Below are positions 27,682-39,400 of a DNA stretch of 64,000 bases, one piece after another. The position numbers and the translations under genes were made by a program. The notes under the pieces are model-generated. The model ran no database searches. It was not told the origin of the DNA and saw only the letters and a program-made list of their open reading frames with translations. This DNA comes from Bacteroidia bacterium (GTDB taxonomy: Bacteria > Bacteroidota > Bacteroidia > AKYH767-A > OLB10), in NCBI GenBank assembly GCA_016788165.1, contig JAEUTH010000021.1, positions 271,886-335,885 on the forward strand, in the 5' to 3' direction. Every line of letters starts with the position of its first letter. Within the stretch, counting starts at the first letter, position 1.

Positions 27682-28548
27682 ATGCAGGAAAGCGAACTAA
27701 TTTTAAATACTGATGGCAGTATTTATCATTTAAATTTATTGCCGCACGATATTGCCGACATCGTAATAAATGTAGGCGACCCTGACCGCGTTCACGTAGT
27801 TAGTAAATTTTTTAACCATATTGAAATTGTAAAACAAAAACGCGAATTTGTTACGCATACCGGTTATTATAATGGCAGACGTATGACCGTTATTAGCACC
27901 GGCATTGGTACCGATAATATTGATATTGTTTATAATGAATTGGATGCATTGGTAAATGTGGATTTAAAATCACGTAAAGTAAAAGAACAGTTATCGCCAC
28001 TGTATTTAATTCGTATCGGAACTTCGGGTGCATTACAGGCAGATGTTGATGTGGATAGTTTTGTTTTTTCAACACATGGTTTAGGTTTAGATGGGTTAAT
28101 GAATTTTTATCATTACCGTAACAATGCAGAAGAAGAAAAAATATTACAACACTTTCAGGCGCATTATCCACATTACAATACCTATGCACAATCTTATTTA
28201 TTCCAATGTTCGCCTGTGTTAAATCAGCTTTTTAGCGACTCGTTTCACAAAGGCATAACGGCATCGTGCTGTGGTTTTTACGCTCCGCAAGGCCGTATGA
28301 TACGTGCACAAATTGCACGCGATGGCATGGTTGATTTATTAAGCGACTTTAGTTTTGAAAAGTATCGCATTACCAATTTCGAAATGGAAACCAGTGCCAT
28401 GTTTGGGTTAGCGCGTGTATTGGGTCATCATTGCGCATCGGCAAATTTAATTGTTGCAAATCGTATCACTAAAAAATTCAGCAAAAATTATCAGGCTTCA
28501 TTAGATGTGATGATTGAAAATGTATTACACAAACTTGCTACATTATGA
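27682..28548 (+). CDS. Nucleoside phosphorylase (PNP/UDP family)
   Basis: 288 residues of the PNP_UDP_1 fold, related to uridine phosphorylase. Visible features: VGDPDRVHVVSKFF at the phosphate-binding start, the VISTGIGTDNIDIV core, RIGTSGALQADV and the ribose-binding NFEMETSAMFGLA with conserved Met-Glu. Reaction: phosphorolysis of a nucleoside to base plus ribose-1-phosphate; the base specificity cannot be read. The stop overlaps the next start by 4 bases (ATGA). Confidence 0.92.
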   Translation: MQESELILNTDGSIYHLNLLPHDIADIVINVGDPDRVHVVSKFFNHIEIVKQKREFVTHTGYYNGRRMTVISTGIGTDNIDIVYNELDALVNVDLKSRKVKEQLSPLYLIRIGTSGALQADVDVDSFVFSTHGLGLDGLMNFYHYRNNAEEEKILQHFQAHYPHYNTYAQSYLFQCSPVLNQLFSDSFHKGITASCCGFYAPQGRMIRAQIARDGMVDLLSDFSFEKYRITNFEMETSAMFGLARVLGHHCASANLIVANRITKKFSKNYQASLDVMIENVLHKLATL

Positions 28549-29003
28549 GTAACCTTTTTCGTTTTATAGTGTGCTTGGTTATTATTTTATTTTACCAATC
28601 ATGTAAGATAAAAGATGTTACCTATAAACGAATTGAAAATTTGAATTTTGAATTGCGTAACGCTGTACCAAATATAAATTTTGATATTGTGTGTTATAAC
28701 CCCAATGCTATGGGATGCCGTATTGGCCAATTGCATTGCGAAATTTTAAGTAATACAGATAGTGTGGCTTATGCATACAATATCGAAACTTTAAAAGTTC
28801 GTCCTTACAGCGAGTTTTCTGTGCCTGTAAAAAGTATTGTATCGGCCAAAGCAGCCTTTAAATTAACCGGCAAGAGTTTACTATCAACTAAAGATATACC
28901 CATACGATTAGTTGGCCACATGAAAATCAAGAAATTTATATTCAGTCATACATATTATTTTGATGTAACCGAGTCATTTAATAAATCACAACTTTATAAA
29001 TAA
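28545..29003 (+). CDS. LEA type 2 (WHy-like) lipoprotein
   Basis: 152 residues with a short hydrophobic leader ending in a lipobox-like YQSC (Cys near 20). The rest fits the LEA14/WHy beta-sandwich: LNFELRNAVPNINFDIVCYNPNAMGC, whose FDIVCYNPN core is diagnostic, followed by a strand-rich region. Likely periplasmic, membrane-anchored; function unknown. Starts inside the phosphorylase stop and overlaps the acetyltransferase start by one base, so translation is probably coupled. Confidence 0.78.
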   Translation: MSNLFRFIVCLVIILFYQSCKIKDVTYKRIENLNFELRNAVPNINFDIVCYNPNAMGCRIGQLHCEILSNTDSVAYAYNIETLKVRPYSEFSVPVKSIVSAKAAFKLTGKSLLSTKDIPIRLVGHMKIKKFIFSHTYYFDVTESFNKSQLYK

Positions 29004-29443
29004 TGATGTGCGTAATAAAACTTTCAGGTGTAACTGATGTAAATGCAAAAATGCTATTCGAAATCCGTAAAAAGGTTTTTGTTGAAGAGCAACACGTGCC
29101 TGCAACATTAGAGTTTGATAAATTTGAAAATGAGGCTAATCATTATTTATGTTTTGATGGTGATAAGCCTTGTGGTACTGCACGATGGCGCATTACCCAA
29201 AACGGCATAAAACTCGAACGTTTTGCTGTATTGCCTGCCCATAGAAACAAAGGCATAGGTGCCGTTATTTTAAATCAGGTACTTAACGACATTGCACCAC
29301 TAAAGCAAAAAGTTTACCTGCATGCACAAGCCGGTGCCGTAAATTTTTATTTAAAGCATCAGTTTGTAGTTGATGGCAATTGCTTCTTTGAAGCTAATAT
29401 TCCGCACTATGTTATGATACATCAACCAATTAAAACAATTTAG
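29003..29443 (+). CDS. GNAT family N-acetyltransferase (ElaA/YjcF-like)
   Basis: 146 residues. The opening IRKKVFVEEQHVPATLEFD is typical of the YjcF/ElaA branch, and the acetyl-CoA loop is visible in LERFAVLPAHRNKGIGAVIL (R/Q-x-x-G-x-G/A form), followed by VYLHAQAGAVNFYLKHQF. It would acetylate a small molecule or peptide; the acceptor is unknown. The start codon shares a base with the upstream stop (TAATG). Confidence 0.88.
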   Translation: MMCVIKLSGVTDVNAKMLFEIRKKVFVEEQHVPATLEFDKFENEANHYLCFDGDKPCGTARWRITQNGIKLERFAVLPAHRNKGIGAVILNQVLNDIAPLKQKVYLHAQAGAVNFYLKHQFVVDGNCFFEANIPHYVMIHQPIKTI

Positions 29444-29456
29444 TTTATTCATTTTC

Positions 29457-31307
29457 ATGAAAAAAAATATTCAGAAGAAAACCGTTGCATCATCTGAAAA
29501 ATCAGTAAAAAAAATTAAAGAGGCACCAACCGTTGGTTTGCTCGAAAAGTATTTGCCGCTTTGCATTTTATTGGCAGTAATTTTTCTGGCTTATATGCCT
29601 TGTTTAGATAATGACTTAACCAACTGGGATGACCCAACGTATCTGAATGAAAACCCATTAATCCGCTCGCTGGATGCAGCAAACATAAAGCGCATTTTTA
29701 CTGAAAATTATTTTGGAAATTATCAACCATTGCACATTTTGTCATATGCTGTCGAGTATCATTTTTATGGCTTAAACCCCAAAGGATATCATGCAACAAG
29801 TATTATTATGTTTATGATAGCCTGTGCATTGGTTTATATTTTTATTTATCAACTAAGCGCCAATAAAATAACGGCAACATTAACTACAGCCCTATACGGA
29901 CTTAATGCCATGCGTGTTGAAAGTGTTGCCTGGGCAGCCGAACGCAAAGACCTTTTATACTTAATATTTTTTATTGCAGCATTAATAGCTTATGTAAAAT
30001 ACATTAAAGGCAATAACGATTATAAATATTTAGCATTTGCATTCTTACTATTTACTATCAGCATTTTTTCGAAGGTTATGGCAGCTTCAATTATTGGCCC
30101 CATGATTATGCTCGATTACTGGTATAGCCGAAAATTTACCTGGAAACTTATAGCCGAAAAAGTTCCATTTGTACTACTTGCCATTTGGGTAGGATTAAAG
30201 CAAGTGGCTGCAGTTGACGAAACCGGTACCATTGATAAATCGAATATTTATTCGGTAACCGAAAAACTTCTCATTGCTTGTAGAAATTTGATTTACTATC
30301 CCATTAAAACACTTGTGCCAACTAAGCTTTCAGCTTTTTATCCATATCCACCAAAAGGGCCGGGCATATCGCTGCCTTCTGAGTTTTATATTTGTGGCGT
30401 TTTAGTTTTGGTAATTGGTTTACTACTTTTTTTATCGGCCAAAAAAACCAAACTGTTTATTTTTTGTGGTGGCTTTTTTGTTTCCACCATTATTTTGGTA
30501 TTGCAATATGTACCGGTTGGACCAACCATGTTTAGCGAGCGCTATTCATTAGTACCGGGTATAGCATTGGCCTATTTAATTGCACATGGTATCGTTTATT
30601 TGTTAGAAACCAAGCCACAATTCAAACAGGCAATTTATGGCAGCGTAGGTGTTTACTTCATTTTTTTATTTGTTACAACATACAAGCGTTGTAATGTTTG
30701 GCAGGATAGCTTAACGTTATGGGATGATACCATTGCACAATTTCCGAATGTGGCAACAGCATTAAACAACAGGGGCAAATATTATGGCGAACATTTGCAT
30801 AAATTAGATGAAGCCATGAGCGATTTAACGCGCTCAATTAAGGCCGACCCTAATTACGAGCTTGCTTATAATAATCGGGGTATTGTATATAGCATACGTA
30901 AGCAATATGATTTGGCTGTTGCCGATTTTGACAAAGCAATTTCGCTGAAAGCAAATTACATGGAAGCAATTCATAACAGGGCTATAGCATTAGCAAGCAC
31001 CAAACAATTTGATCGTGCATTATCCGATTTTACTAAATTGATAAACGATAACCCATCCAAAGCCGAAAGTTATGTGGCACGTGGCTATACTTATTTGCAA
31101 GTAGGCAAACCGGCCGAAGCCCTGGCCGATTTTAATACGGCTATTAATATTAATGGTGGTGATGGCAATGTTTTTTTAAACCGATCGCAGGCAAACTATT
31201 TGCTTAAAAATTATAAGGCTGCTAATGCCGATTTACAAACTGCACAACAACTGGGCGCTCAGGTTGATGCCAACTATGCCGCACAGGTAAAGCAAGCCAA
31301 TCAGTAA
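29457..31307 (+). CDS. TMTC-like multi-pass membrane glycosyltransferase (GT-C) with TPR tail
   Basis: 616 residues. After a lysine-rich tail of about 30 residues come around 9-11 transmembrane helices. The first loop contains NWDDPTYL, the acidic motif of GT-C enzymes, and a second loop has VESVAWAAERKDLL, equivalent to the DUF1736/TMTC signature. From about residue 430 to the end are four to five TPR repeats (YNNRGIVYSIRKQYDLA, IHNRAIALAS, YVARGYTYLQ). Eukaryotic TMTC proteins are O-mannosyltransferases; by analogy this protein could transfer a lipid-linked sugar to exported proteins. That activity is inference. Last gene of a plus-strand operon, 2 bases from the convergent OmpA gene. Confidence 0.78.
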   Translation: MKKNIQKKTVASSEKSVKKIKEAPTVGLLEKYLPLCILLAVIFLAYMPCLDNDLTNWDDPTYLNENPLIRSLDAANIKRIFTENYFGNYQPLHILSYAVEYHFYGLNPKGYHATSIIMFMIACALVYIFIYQLSANKITATLTTALYGLNAMRVESVAWAAERKDLLYLIFFIAALIAYVKYIKGNNDYKYLAFAFLLFTISIFSKVMAASIIGPMIMLDYWYSRKFTWKLIAEKVPFVLLAIWVGLKQVAAVDETGTIDKSNIYSVTEKLLIACRNLIYYPIKTLVPTKLSAFYPYPPKGPGISLPSEFYICGVLVLVIGLLLFLSAKKTKLFIFCGGFFVSTIILVLQYVPVGPTMFSERYSLVPGIALAYLIAHGIVYLLETKPQFKQAIYGSVGVYFIFLFVTTYKRCNVWQDSLTLWDDTIAQFPNVATALNNRGKYYGEHLHKLDEAMSDLTRSIKADPNYELAYNNRGIVYSIRKQYDLAVADFDKAISLKANYMEAIHNRAIALASTKQFDRALSDFTKLINDNPSKAESYVARGYTYLQVGKPAEALADFNTAININGGDGNVFLNRSQANYLLKNYKAANADLQTAQQLGAQVDANYAAQVKQANQ

Positions 31308-31309
31308 TT

Positions 31310-33229
31310 TTATTTTGCTGTTATTAAAAACTCCGTGCGCCTGTTTAAGGTGCGGCCTTGTTCTGTTTCATTGCTTGCCTTTGGCTGCGATTGTCCAAAA
31401 CCTTTATACGTTAACCGGTTTGCTTGTATGCCACTTTTAATTAGGTATTCGTAAACTGTTTTAGCGCGTTGCATACTCAGATTTAAATTTGCTATTGCAT
31501 TCCCTTCCGTATCGGTATGGCCATGTATAGCAATTTGCACCTTTGGGCTTTCGCGTAGAAATTGCGCAAAATCTTGCAACACCAACATGCTGCTGCTATC
31601 TAATACGCTGCTGTTGGTTTGGTATAAGATGTTGTTTAACTGATACGTTTGTCCTACTTCAATTTTTTTTAACTCAACGGTGGCCTTGGTTTGAGGTTTA
31701 ATGTTGGTATCGTTGGCGGCAAAATAAACTGAGTTAAATGCATAGCCCTCTTTTTTTACAGTTAGCATAAAGTCATTATCAAATGCAACCACTTTTGCAA
31801 AACGTCCGGTAATGGTATCGTAGTCTAAATGCATAATTTCTTTGGTGCGCATATTTTTTAATTCGAGCAATGCACCATTTGGCAAACTATCATCTGCACT
31901 AATATTGCCTTTTAGTAATAATACTTTATCCGGTTTTATTTTATCATGTATTTTAAAACTGTAAATATCAAAGCCTCCATCTAACTTAATTTTATCGCTG
32001 GCAAAGTATCCTAATTTGCCATCGGTGCTTATAAAAAATCCAACTTCATCGGCCTCGGTATTTATAGGATAACCAACATTGTATGGCTTCGACCACTTTC
32101 CGGCACTATCAATTTTTACCATGTAAATATCGTAACCACCCATGCCAGGCAAACTATCGCTCGAAAAAAAGAAGGTAGTATTATCGGGATGCATAAAAGG
32201 CGACTTTTCATTTCCATTAGTGTTTACATACTTTAATGGCTTGGCTTGCGACCAGCTTTTATCGGCATTTCTGGTACTATAATAAATATCACTGGTACGG
32301 TTTATACTATCTCTGAAAGTTGCAAAGTATAAAGTATTGCCATCGGCAGTAAGGCAAGGCTGGGCATCCCATTGTTTTGGATGATTGATGGCTGTGCTTA
32401 GCCTGTTTAACTCACTCCAGGATTTGCCGTTCCACTGCGATTCCCAAATATCAAAATTGCCTTTTTCATTAACTGTAAAATAAAGATGTTGATTATCTAA
32501 CGATATGCATGCGCCACCTTCGTTGCCGCTTACACTTTTATTAAAAGGTAAAGGCATGGGCTTGCCTGCATCATATATGTCATCGCCCAACCGATGAGCC
32601 AGCATAAATTTTTCTACGTTCTTGGGTGTAAGCGAGCCTTTCGACTGTTCTTCGTATCTGCGTGTAAAAAAGCATAATTCATTATCGGCACTCAGGTTGG
32701 CTAAATATTCGGGGTCGGCAGTACTTATTCCTTTTACAGCAACCGGATTAAAAGGAACCGGGTTAAGCAGCAGTTTTATTCTAAATAATTTCTGATCTAC
32801 TTCGGCACTATACTTCTCTGAAGTATTAGGTTGGTCGTAGTAGGCTTTAAATATTTTTTGTGCTTGCTCATATTTTTTCAAGCCATAATAATAATTTCCT
32901 AAGCGATAGTATGTTTCGGCACCTGCATCAACACACAATTCGATAAGGCGTGCATAAGCATTGCCGAAGGTTTTAAAATCGTCTTTACGGTAAGCAATAT
33001 CGCCTAACAAACGCCAGGGCGCAGCATAGGTGGTATCTGTTTCGGCAGCACTATAAACGTATTTTTTAATTTTATCATAGTCGCGGTTGTCTTTACTTTC
33101 TTTAAGCGCATCTTCAAAAAATTTAATTGCTTTTTTATTTTCAGAAGGCAAGCAATAATCTGATTGCTTTTGTGCAACAACGGCACCTGCAAAAAGAAAA
33201 AACATCAAACTAATCCAAAATATTTTCAT
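31310..33229 (-). CDS. OmpA-family outer-membrane protein with TPR, WD40-like propeller and carboxypeptidase-like domain (PorE-like)
   Basis: 639 residues from the ATG at 33229, which directly begins a signal peptide (MKIFWISLMFFLFAGAVVA). Order: TPR repeats (about 30-170), a PD40/WD40-like propeller (about 185-430; repeated LYFTVNEKGNFDIW, LYFATFRDS, FFFSSDSLPGMGGYDIY), a carboxypeptidase regulatory-like module (about 440-530), and a C-terminal OmpA peptidoglycan-binding domain (HGHTDTEGNAIANLNLS, NRRTEFLI). This order and length match PorE, the peptidoglycan-anchored T9SS accessory protein, but similar paralogues are common in Bacteroidota, so the assignment is tentative. Confidence 0.82.
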   Translation of the reverse strand: MKIFWISLMFFLFAGAVVAQKQSDYCLPSENKKAIKFFEDALKESKDNRDYDKIKKYVYSAAETDTTYAAPWRLLGDIAYRKDDFKTFGNAYARLIELCVDAGAETYYRLGNYYYGLKKYEQAQKIFKAYYDQPNTSEKYSAEVDQKLFRIKLLLNPVPFNPVAVKGISTADPEYLANLSADNELCFFTRRYEEQSKGSLTPKNVEKFMLAHRLGDDIYDAGKPMPLPFNKSVSGNEGGACISLDNQHLYFTVNEKGNFDIWESQWNGKSWSELNRLSTAINHPKQWDAQPCLTADGNTLYFATFRDSINRTSDIYYSTRNADKSWSQAKPLKYVNTNGNEKSPFMHPDNTTFFFSSDSLPGMGGYDIYMVKIDSAGKWSKPYNVGYPINTEADEVGFFISTDGKLGYFASDKIKLDGGFDIYSFKIHDKIKPDKVLLLKGNISADDSLPNGALLELKNMRTKEIMHLDYDTITGRFAKVVAFDNDFMLTVKKEGYAFNSVYFAANDTNIKPQTKATVELKKIEVGQTYQLNNILYQTNSSVLDSSSMLVLQDFAQFLRESPKVQIAIHGHTDTEGNAIANLNLSMQRAKTVYEYLIKSGIQANRLTYKGFGQSQPKASNETEQGRTLNRRTEFLITAK

Positions 33230-33463
33230 GGCCGAAATGTGAAAACTTTTATGTTTAAGAAAAGTGAATTTCCTGTTATAAATCATTTTATAGTTTAATT
33301 AGAATTAAAAAATTAGTGCCCAAAATTCAGTTTAGTTAAAACGCTACTTGTTTTTTTAGTTTGCATCCGTACCAGTGGGTATATAAAATACCGTTCATTG
33401 GTTATTTACTTACAAATTTTTCACACCTAATTTTACCTCATTATTAACGCAACTTCCTTATTT

Positions 33464-36400
33464 ATGAAAAAACTTAAACTTTACTTATTTGTAATTGCCT
33501 GTATGTTGCTTAGCACATACCATGCGCAAGCTGTATTGGTTAGCTGGACTAACAATGCCGGTGGTAACTGGAGTACCGGTAGCAACTGGAGTAACGGTAC
33601 CGGGCCGGGTACTAACGATACGGCTCGTATTATTTTAAACGGAACCTATACAGTTACACTTGATGCCGACCCAACTATACGGCATCTGATTATTGGTGGT
33701 AACACCGGGCGACAAACGTTAAGCATTACAAGCCATGCGCTAACAACTACTCATGGTGTTTTAGTTAATGATAAAGGAATTATCAATGCCACGGCATCGA
33801 CCTTTATTGGTAACGATGCATTGGTTAATAATGGTAAAATAGAGATGAGTTACTCTACCACGTTTAATATACCGCTAACTAATAACGATACCATTGATAT
33901 AAATTCGTATAACAATTACATCAATCAAAATTTGATTTGTAACTTAGGTAGTATCATACGCTTGTTGGGCAACCATTATACAACCAATGTTACGGTAGCT
34001 AATGGATTTACAAACAATGGTACCATACAGTTTAATTCGATATTAGGCTACACTTGCGATTTGTATGTAACCAATGGCCAACTTATAAATGCCGGTAATG
34101 GTAACATTGTAAGTAACAGTAATAATGCTGCTACTTGCGCTTTAAAATGCTCGTTAACCAATAATGGTACAATTTATTGTACCAATAATTTATACATTAA
34201 TCAAAGCAGCACAAGCTTTATAAATTCAGGCAGTATAGATATAGCACCGGGTAAATTTTTAAAACTTACCAATATTACTTTTACGCATAACAGTGGTAAT
34301 ATTACCGGTAATGGAACCGTAGAGGCAGAGTACAGTACCTTAAATTTAAATGCAGCAAATATACCGGGTAGTCGCTGGTCGTTTATTGGTTGTGTTTTAA
34401 ATAGTACACAGCCTACTCTAACCAATAATAAGCCACTTAAGTTTCAATCTAGCAATACGATTAATGCCAATGTTTTTAACAGTGATAGTATTTACATAGC
34501 AGGCTATAACAACAATTTTGTTGGAACATTTACAACATCGGCAGCATCGCGTATTTTAATTGATGGCTCTGTTACTACTGCTTATGTTACTTATACCAAC
34601 GGATTTACCAATAATGGAATAATAGAATTAAACTCATTATATGGATATGCCTGCGACTTATATATTACCAATGATACATTAGTTAATGCAGCCGGCAGTA
34701 CCATACGCAATGCAGGTATTTATGCACCTTCTTATTCAATTAATGGAAATGTAAAAAATGCAGGTACCATTTTACTTAACCATTCAATGTGGTTTAATGG
34801 TACAAGTAAAACATTACTCAATACAGGTACTATAAATATTTTAACTTCAAAAATACTTACGGTTCAAAATGGCACATTTACGTACAATGGCGGCAGTATG
34901 CCCGGCAATGGCGAAATGAAATTCGAATCGGCCGTGGCAAACTTTAATACAGCTACCATACCGGGTAAGTATATGTGGTTTCAATATTCGACCATTAACA
35001 GTTCGCAGGCTGTTGTTAATTTAAATAAGGCCATACGCATTGGTTACTTCAATACCGTTAATGCCAATGTACATTTAAGCGATACTATCTATATTTCACA
35101 CTACAGCAATACATTTAGTGGTAATTTAACTACAACAGGTGCTGCGCGTTTATATTTTGATGCCCTGCATTCGACCGGTAGATTAACCTTTGCCAATGGT
35201 TTTACAAACAATGGTCAGATAATTTTTAATTCCAGTGTAGGTTATGGTGCGCAACTAACCATCAACAATGGAACCTTAACCAATGCAGCCGGTTCTACAA
35301 TTAAAGCAACCGGAATTTATAATCCCGTTTTTTACATTTATGGCAACATCGTTAATAACGGAACCATACTATGCGAACAAAATTTAAGTATTGGATCTAC
35401 CGGCCATACTTTTACCAATAACAATATTATAAATATAGCTGCTGGCAAAATTTTAGATAACACTGCCAATACCTTTACGTATGCAAGTGGCACCACACCC
35501 GGCACAGGAACTTTTACTTTTAATAGTGCTACTGCAAATTTTAACGTAGCCAATATGCCGGGTAAATATTTTGAGTTTAACAACTCCATATTAAACAGTA
35601 CTTTTTTGCCTATAACCAATGGCAGAAAAATAAAATTAAAGGCGTCTAATACTATAAATGCTGCAGTTTTTAATACCGATACTATTTTAATATCATCGTA
35701 TGCCAATCGTATGAATGGCGCACTTACTACAGCCGGCAGTTCGCGTATAATTTATGATTGCAGCATATATACCGGAGCACTTACGGTATCGAAAGGATTT
35801 ACTAATAATGGTAAAATACTTTTTGAAAGTACTACTGGCTATACAGGCTATTTAACTTTGGATAGTAATTTAATTATAAATGCAGCCGGAGGCGAAATAC
35901 GAAGCGATGGTTTAAGTGGCTTAAACTATATATATGCCGGTGTTCAAAACGCGGGTAGCATTAATGCCATACAAAATTTGCATATCGAAAAGGTGGACTC
36001 GAGTACCAACACCGGTTCGATAAATATTTCGGCAAATAAATATTTGAAATTTTATACCGGCAAACTCAAATATAATTCTGGTAGCATATCGGGTCCGGGG
36101 AAACTTGTATTTGAATATAGTGAGTATGAAGTTAATCAAAATAATATACCCACATTATTTACTGAATTTTCGGCTTCTAAATTAAGTTCAAATTTATCGT
36201 TGATAAACAACAATGCAATACTTCAGTTTTATTACAACAATACCATAAGTGCGAACCTAAAAAATAAAGTAACGGGAACATTAAAATTCAGTCATTATAA
36301 CAACTTAGTAAATGGCAACTTTACAAACGAAGCCAATTCATTAATATCTATTGATGGAGCTAACTACCACAGCGATGTAACATTTTTAAACGGTTTTACC

Positions 36401-39400
36401 AATTTAGGCCTTATTGATTTGCGTAGTGTAACAGGCTATAACAGTACATTAAGTGTAACCAACGGTGAGTTATATAATAACAACACAGGTGTAATACATG
36501 CTTATGAACCTTATGGCATGCGTTACCTTAATGCGCAATTAAATAATAAGAGTGATTTAAGCGTTGACCGCGACTTAATTATTAATAAGCCCGGTGCAGA
36601 TCATAAAAATGTAAATGGTGGCGATATTACAATAGCAGCTAACGCTACTTTGGACATACAAAATGCAACCTTTAATTATAATGGCGGTAGTATAACAGGT
36701 GCCGGTTTTCTTCAGTTTACCACTTCTAATTATATTTTAGCATTGGCCAACTTCCCTGCTGTTTATCATAAATTTTTCACCACTAATGTTTCATCAGCTT
36801 TACAGTTGAATAATGCTACCACATTACATTTTTATTATAATGATAGCCTTAATGCTGATGTGTTAAATAAAAATGGCGGAGTTATGCGGTTTTCGCATTA
36901 CAATAATAAAATTACAGGTCAGATAACAACACAACCTAATTCATTAATTTCGATAGATGCCGGTTCTTACATTGGCGAAGCCGTATTCAATAATGGATTT
37001 ATTAATAAGGGTACATTAGAATTAAAAAGTATTAGCGGCTATCAATCGAACTTAACTGTTTTAGGCAGTGGCCTTGTAAATGATACCAATGCATTGTTTA
37101 GCATACCTACCAATTACAGCACAACCAGAAGTTATACAGGTTTACTTTTAAATCATGGCACACTTGATATTTCTAATACAGCTTATACTTATGTAAACTC
37201 TAATTCATTTGTAAACAGTACGGCCGGACTTATAACAGGCGTAGGTAATTTATATTTTAACAGTGGCTATTTATTAAATCATGGCGAAATATCACCAGGT
37301 GCATCGCCCGGTATTTTTACTTCTACTAATGGAAACATTGCATTATCAAGTACATCAAAATTAAAAATTGAAATTGGCGGACCTACAGCCGGTACGCATC
37401 ACGACCAATTGGCTTGCAATGTGGTTGATAGCTTAAATGGCAATTTAAACGTAAGTTTAATTAATGGTTATGTGCCTGTATTAGGCGATAGTTTTATAGT
37501 ATGTACTTATGCTTCGCGCATTGGCTCTTTTGCCAATGTTAATGGTACTATACCCGGTGGTTTGGCTTGGAATATGTTTTACCGCCCTACCTATGCAGTT
37601 ATTCGTGCAGGTAACCCCAGTAACCTGAATATTACGGCAACAGCCGGCCCTAACGGTGCTATATCACCATCAGGTGTTATTAATATCGTTTACAATGGGT
37701 CGCAAACTTTTAATATGACACCCAATGCCAATTATTTTATTGATTCGGTTTTTGTTGATGGTAATTATATAGGAACACCCAGTACCTATACTTTTAATAA
37801 TGTTACTGTAAACCATACTATACATGTACAGTTTAAAACCAACAGTTACACAATAAATGCTTCTAAAGTTGGCGCAGGTGTAATTTCTCCATCAGGTACA
37901 ATAAATGTAATGCAAGGTGGCAGCCAGTCGTTTAGTTTTACACCTAACAATACCTGTACAAAAATTGATAGCGTAATTGTAAATGGAATATTTATTGGCA
38001 CACCGGCTAGTTATACATTTAATAATGTAGCCAGTAACCATACTATAAAAGTAGTTTTTAGTAAGGCTCAGATATTAACATCTGCATCAAATGTTGCCGT
38101 ATGTGTTGGCGACAGTACGCAAGTAAGTGCTGTAAGTGGCTTTACAGGCTACTTATGGAGTAATGGAAAAACCACGCAAAGTATTTACATAAAAAATGCC
38201 GGTGCCTATACAGTAACTGTAACAGGTAGTGGTGGCTGTACGGCAACTGCATCATTAACATTAACGGTAAACAGTTTACCAAACGTAAGCTTTACCAATC
38301 CTTACCAAGGCAATGGTAACAGAGCATGTATAAATGACGGTGGCGTATTGTTAAACAACTCAGGTACACCGGGCGGTGGCTATTTTACAGGGCCTGGTGT
38401 TACTTATGGCTTTGGCCTTTATTATTTTAGCCCAGGTTTAGCAGGTTTAGGTTTGCACACACTAACTTATACATTTACCGATGTAAATGGTTGTTCGAGC
38501 AGTGCTACACAAAATGTAAGAGTTGATACTGCAGCTACAGTTAGTGCAGGTAATGATTTGGTTAAGTGTGGCAATCTGAGCGTTCAGCTTTCCGGTACAA
38601 TTGGTGGCAGCGCAACTTCGGCAACCTGGAGTACAAATGGCACAGGAACCTTTAATAATACAAATTCATTAAATGCTGTTTACACACTTTCCAATGCCGA
38701 TGCCAATAATGGAACTGTTACACTTACACTAACTACAAATAATCCGGCAGGTAACTGTGATGCGGTTAGCGATCAGGTGATTATTAATTACTATCAAAAT
38801 GCAGTAGCTTATGCAGGCAGCAGTAACCCTGTTTGTGTTTCAAGCCCATTCCAGTTAAGTGGTAGCATAACCGGTTATCCGTTGGCAACTGCATTGTGGA
38901 CTACAACCGGTACCGGTACATTTAATAATCCTAACAGTTTAGCACCAATTTATACTGCAAGTGTTGCCGATATTAATGCCGGTAATATTAAGTTATGCTT
39001 AACGCCTGTTGATCCTAATGGTTCATGTACTTTTAGTGGCGATACCATACATGTTTATTTTGATAAATATACCGTAAACGCAGGTAATGATGTAGTGTTA
39101 TGCGGTACCAATGTTGCATCGTTAAGCGGCAGTAAAACAGGTGCCGGTTCAAGTGTTACATGGACTACTAATGGTACAGGTACTTTTAATAATGTAAACA
39201 GTTTAACTCCAAATTACACATTAAGTGCTGCTGATAAAGCTCAGGGATTTGTAACACTTATTATAACTACAAACGATCCTGCCGGCCCATGTGGTGCAAA
39301 GTCGGATGCGGTTAGCGTTTATTATCGTGAGGCAGTTGCCGATGCAGGACCAACTGAACTTTGTGGTGATACTATCTGGACAGTTTACGGCTCTGTTGCT

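Noticed and set aside
33294..33309. TTTAATT-AG-AATTAAA palindrome upstream of the adhesin
   Set aside because: Composed almost only of A and T in an AT-rich spacer; expected by chance often enough that I do not call it an operator.
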